From positions 1 to 15,272 of the forward strand of contig CAIJMB010000119.1 in assembly GCA_903821715.1 (NCBI GenBank): DNA of 15,272 bases, written 5' to 3'. Below the pieces are notes generated by a model. That model was not told the DNA's origin. It made no database searches and worked only from the letters and a program-made list of their open reading frames with translations. Both the position numbers and the translations under genes were made by a program. Positions 14,239 to 15,272 of the stretch are shown here, in pieces (within the stretch, counting starts at the first letter, position 1; the number at the start of each line of letters is the position of its first letter). Origin of the DNA: an uncultured Flavobacteriales bacterium (GTDB lineage Bacteria > Bacteroidota > Bacteroidia > Flavobacteriales > Schleiferiaceae).

Positions 14239-15272
14239 TCAGAATCGGTAGACAAACGCGTTGATGTTCATGCCCGCACCCACACTCGCGAAGAGCACGA
14301 TGTCGCCCGGATGCACTTCGTGACCCTGATACTGCTCGTGGCGAACCCTATCGAGTAGCGTCGGCACCGTAGCTACCGAGCTATTACCCATCCACTGAAT
14401 GGACATCGGCATCACCGCGTCCAAGTCGGCTTCTAGGCCGTAGAGCTTGTAGAGTCGCTCTCCTACCCCGTGATCGAGTTTGGCGTTAGCCTGGTGCATA
14501 AAGATCTTCTTGACGTCTTTGAGGTGAACTCCCGCGTTGTCGAGGGCGGCCTTCATGGCGTCCGGAACATATTTGAGGGCAAATTCGTAAATCTTACGGC
14601 CTTTCATTCGGATCAGGCGCTCATTCGGATCTCCCGCAGGATTAACTGAAGGTAGCGACTTGAGGTAGAAGGCTTCGTCTTTGGTGTAGCTCACGGCGGC
14701 AGAACCCATGATTCCGGCACCGCCCGCATCGGTACGTACCTCAAAGCACGCAGCGCCGGCTCCGTCGGCAAAAATCATGGAGTCTCGGTCGTGGTGGTCC
14801 ACGATGCGCGAAAGCGTTTCGGTTCCAACTACTAAGGCCTTCTTCGCCATTCCCGCTTGCAAGTAGGCGTTGGCCACAAGCACACCTTGAATCCATCCGG
14901 GGCAACCAGCCAAGACATCAAAAGCTACCGTATTCGGATTTGCGATACCCAGCTTTGCCTTTACCCGAGACGCAATCGAAGGCATTTGGTCGATGCGGCG
15001 CGTTCCGGCATCGATGTCGCCAAAATTCTGACCGACAATTAAAAGGTCGAGGTCTTCGGCATTCCAGCCCGCGTCGGCAAGTGCCTTCACCGCGGCTTCG
15101 GCACCGATGTCCGAGGAATTTTGGTCGGGGCGCACGTAACGGCGCTCCTCAATCTCGGTGATTTGCTGAAACTTTTGAATGATTACGTCATTCGAATTGG
15201 GAAACGAATTCCCGTTGTCGTCCATCAACTCATTCTGCACAAAGGCGGAATTCGGAACAACTACTTCGGGCA
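14239..15272 (-). CDS. fabH: 3-oxoacyl-ACP synthase III (FabH-like), 5'-truncated
   Basis: Condensing enzyme of the KAS III family, which starts fatty-acid synthesis from acyl-CoA and malonyl-ACP. The frame stays open to the window edge: upstream of an internal GTG (15238-15240) it reads PEVVVPNSAF, the conserved bacteroidete N-terminal block, so the true start lies beyond 15272. The Cys-His-Asn triad is intact, numbered from the GTG: Cys113 in LAGCPGW, His249 in FMHQANAKL and Asn286 in WMGNSSVA. The C-terminus VLFASVGAGMNINAFVYRF is the usual GxGxxxxA-type ending. The N-terminal insert MDDNGNSFPNSNDVIIQKF is typical of a bacteroidete subgroup that includes enzymes outside housekeeping fatty-acid synthesis (for example aryl-polyene or resorcinol starters), so the symbol marks the family only. 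The gene converges on the BNR gene across a shared terminator. Confidence 0.9.
   Translation of the reverse strand, partial: PEVVVPNSAFVQNELMDDNGNSFPNSNDVIIQKFQQITEIEERRYVRPDQNSSDIGAEAAVKALADAGWNAEDLDLLIVGQNFGDIDAGTRRIDQMPSIASRVKAKLGIANPNTVAFDVLAGCPGWIQGVLVANAYLQAGMAKKALVVGTETLSRIVDHHDRDSMIFADGAGAACFEVRTDAGGAGIMGSAAVSYTKDEAFYLKSLPSVNPAGDPNERLIRMKGRKIYEFALKYVPDAMKAALDNAGVHLKDVKKIFMHQANAKLDHGVGERLYKLYGLEADLDAVMPMSIQWMGNSSVATVPTLLDRVRHEQYQGHEVHPGDIVLFASVGAGMNINAFVYRF

Noticed and set aside
1..15272. Defence system, integrative element or prophage
   Set aside because: No integrase, transposase, restriction, toxin-antitoxin or phage genes are present, and the tRNA-Glu gene has no adjacent attachment-site duplicate; radC alone is not evidence of a mobile element.

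Overview
The window looks like a chromosomal segment of a moderately GC-rich member of the Bacteroidota, probably Flavobacteriales-like. Three things point that way: the typically bacteroidete versions of several proteins (a KAS III with a long PEVVVPNSAF-type N-terminus, archaeal/eukaryal-type ProRS followed by a conserved flavobacterial protein, and a polysaccharide deacetylase with a DxD...HxSYxS pattern); promoter boxes matching TAnnTTTG rather than E. coli-type -10/-35; and start codons with little Shine-Dalgarno. I cannot name a genus. No transposase, integrase, phage gene or CRISPR array is visible, so this reads as core genome rather than an island.

Left part (1-5789). The 3' end of rsmD (+) runs into a tightly packed minus-strand run of six genes, in transcription order: radC, a non-hydrolysing UDP-HexNAc 2-epimerase, a polysaccharide deacetylase-like protein, a FemAB/GNAT-like acyltransferase, an OxyR-type LysR regulator and rdgB. 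All five junctions overlap (19, 4, 4, 16 and 4 bp), so translational coupling in one operon is likely. It mixes genome and nucleotide-pool maintenance (radC, rdgB), peroxide sensing (oxyR) and a small surface-glycan module (epimerase, deacetylase, acyltransferase). rdgB and rsmD overlap tail to tail by 23 bp.

Middle (5868-8474, all minus strand). tRNA-Glu(UUC) with an encoded CCA lies 19 nt ahead of rpsT (ribosomal protein S20). A TAnnTTTG promoter precedes the pair, and a strong intrinsic terminator follows rpsT. Upstream of these is a two-gene unit, proS and a conserved bacteroidete protein of unknown function, separated by 1 bp.

Right part (8529-14161, plus strand). Three envelope or secreted proteins follow one another: a lipoprotein with a Trp/Gly/Tyr/Asn-rich repeat region and a Pro/Arg/Gln-rich tail, an OmpP1/FadL-like outer-membrane beta-barrel, and a roughly 1033-residue sortilin/BNR beta-propeller protein. 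A bidirectional terminator separates this set from a convergent fabH-type ketoacyl-ACP synthase III, which runs off the right edge.

There is no gene-free stretch longer than about 130 bp. I did not find a clear new defence or mobile system. The items most worth a second look are the composition of the overlapping six-gene operon, the tRNA-Glu/rpsT arrangement, and the low-complexity lipoprotein beside an outer-membrane barrel.
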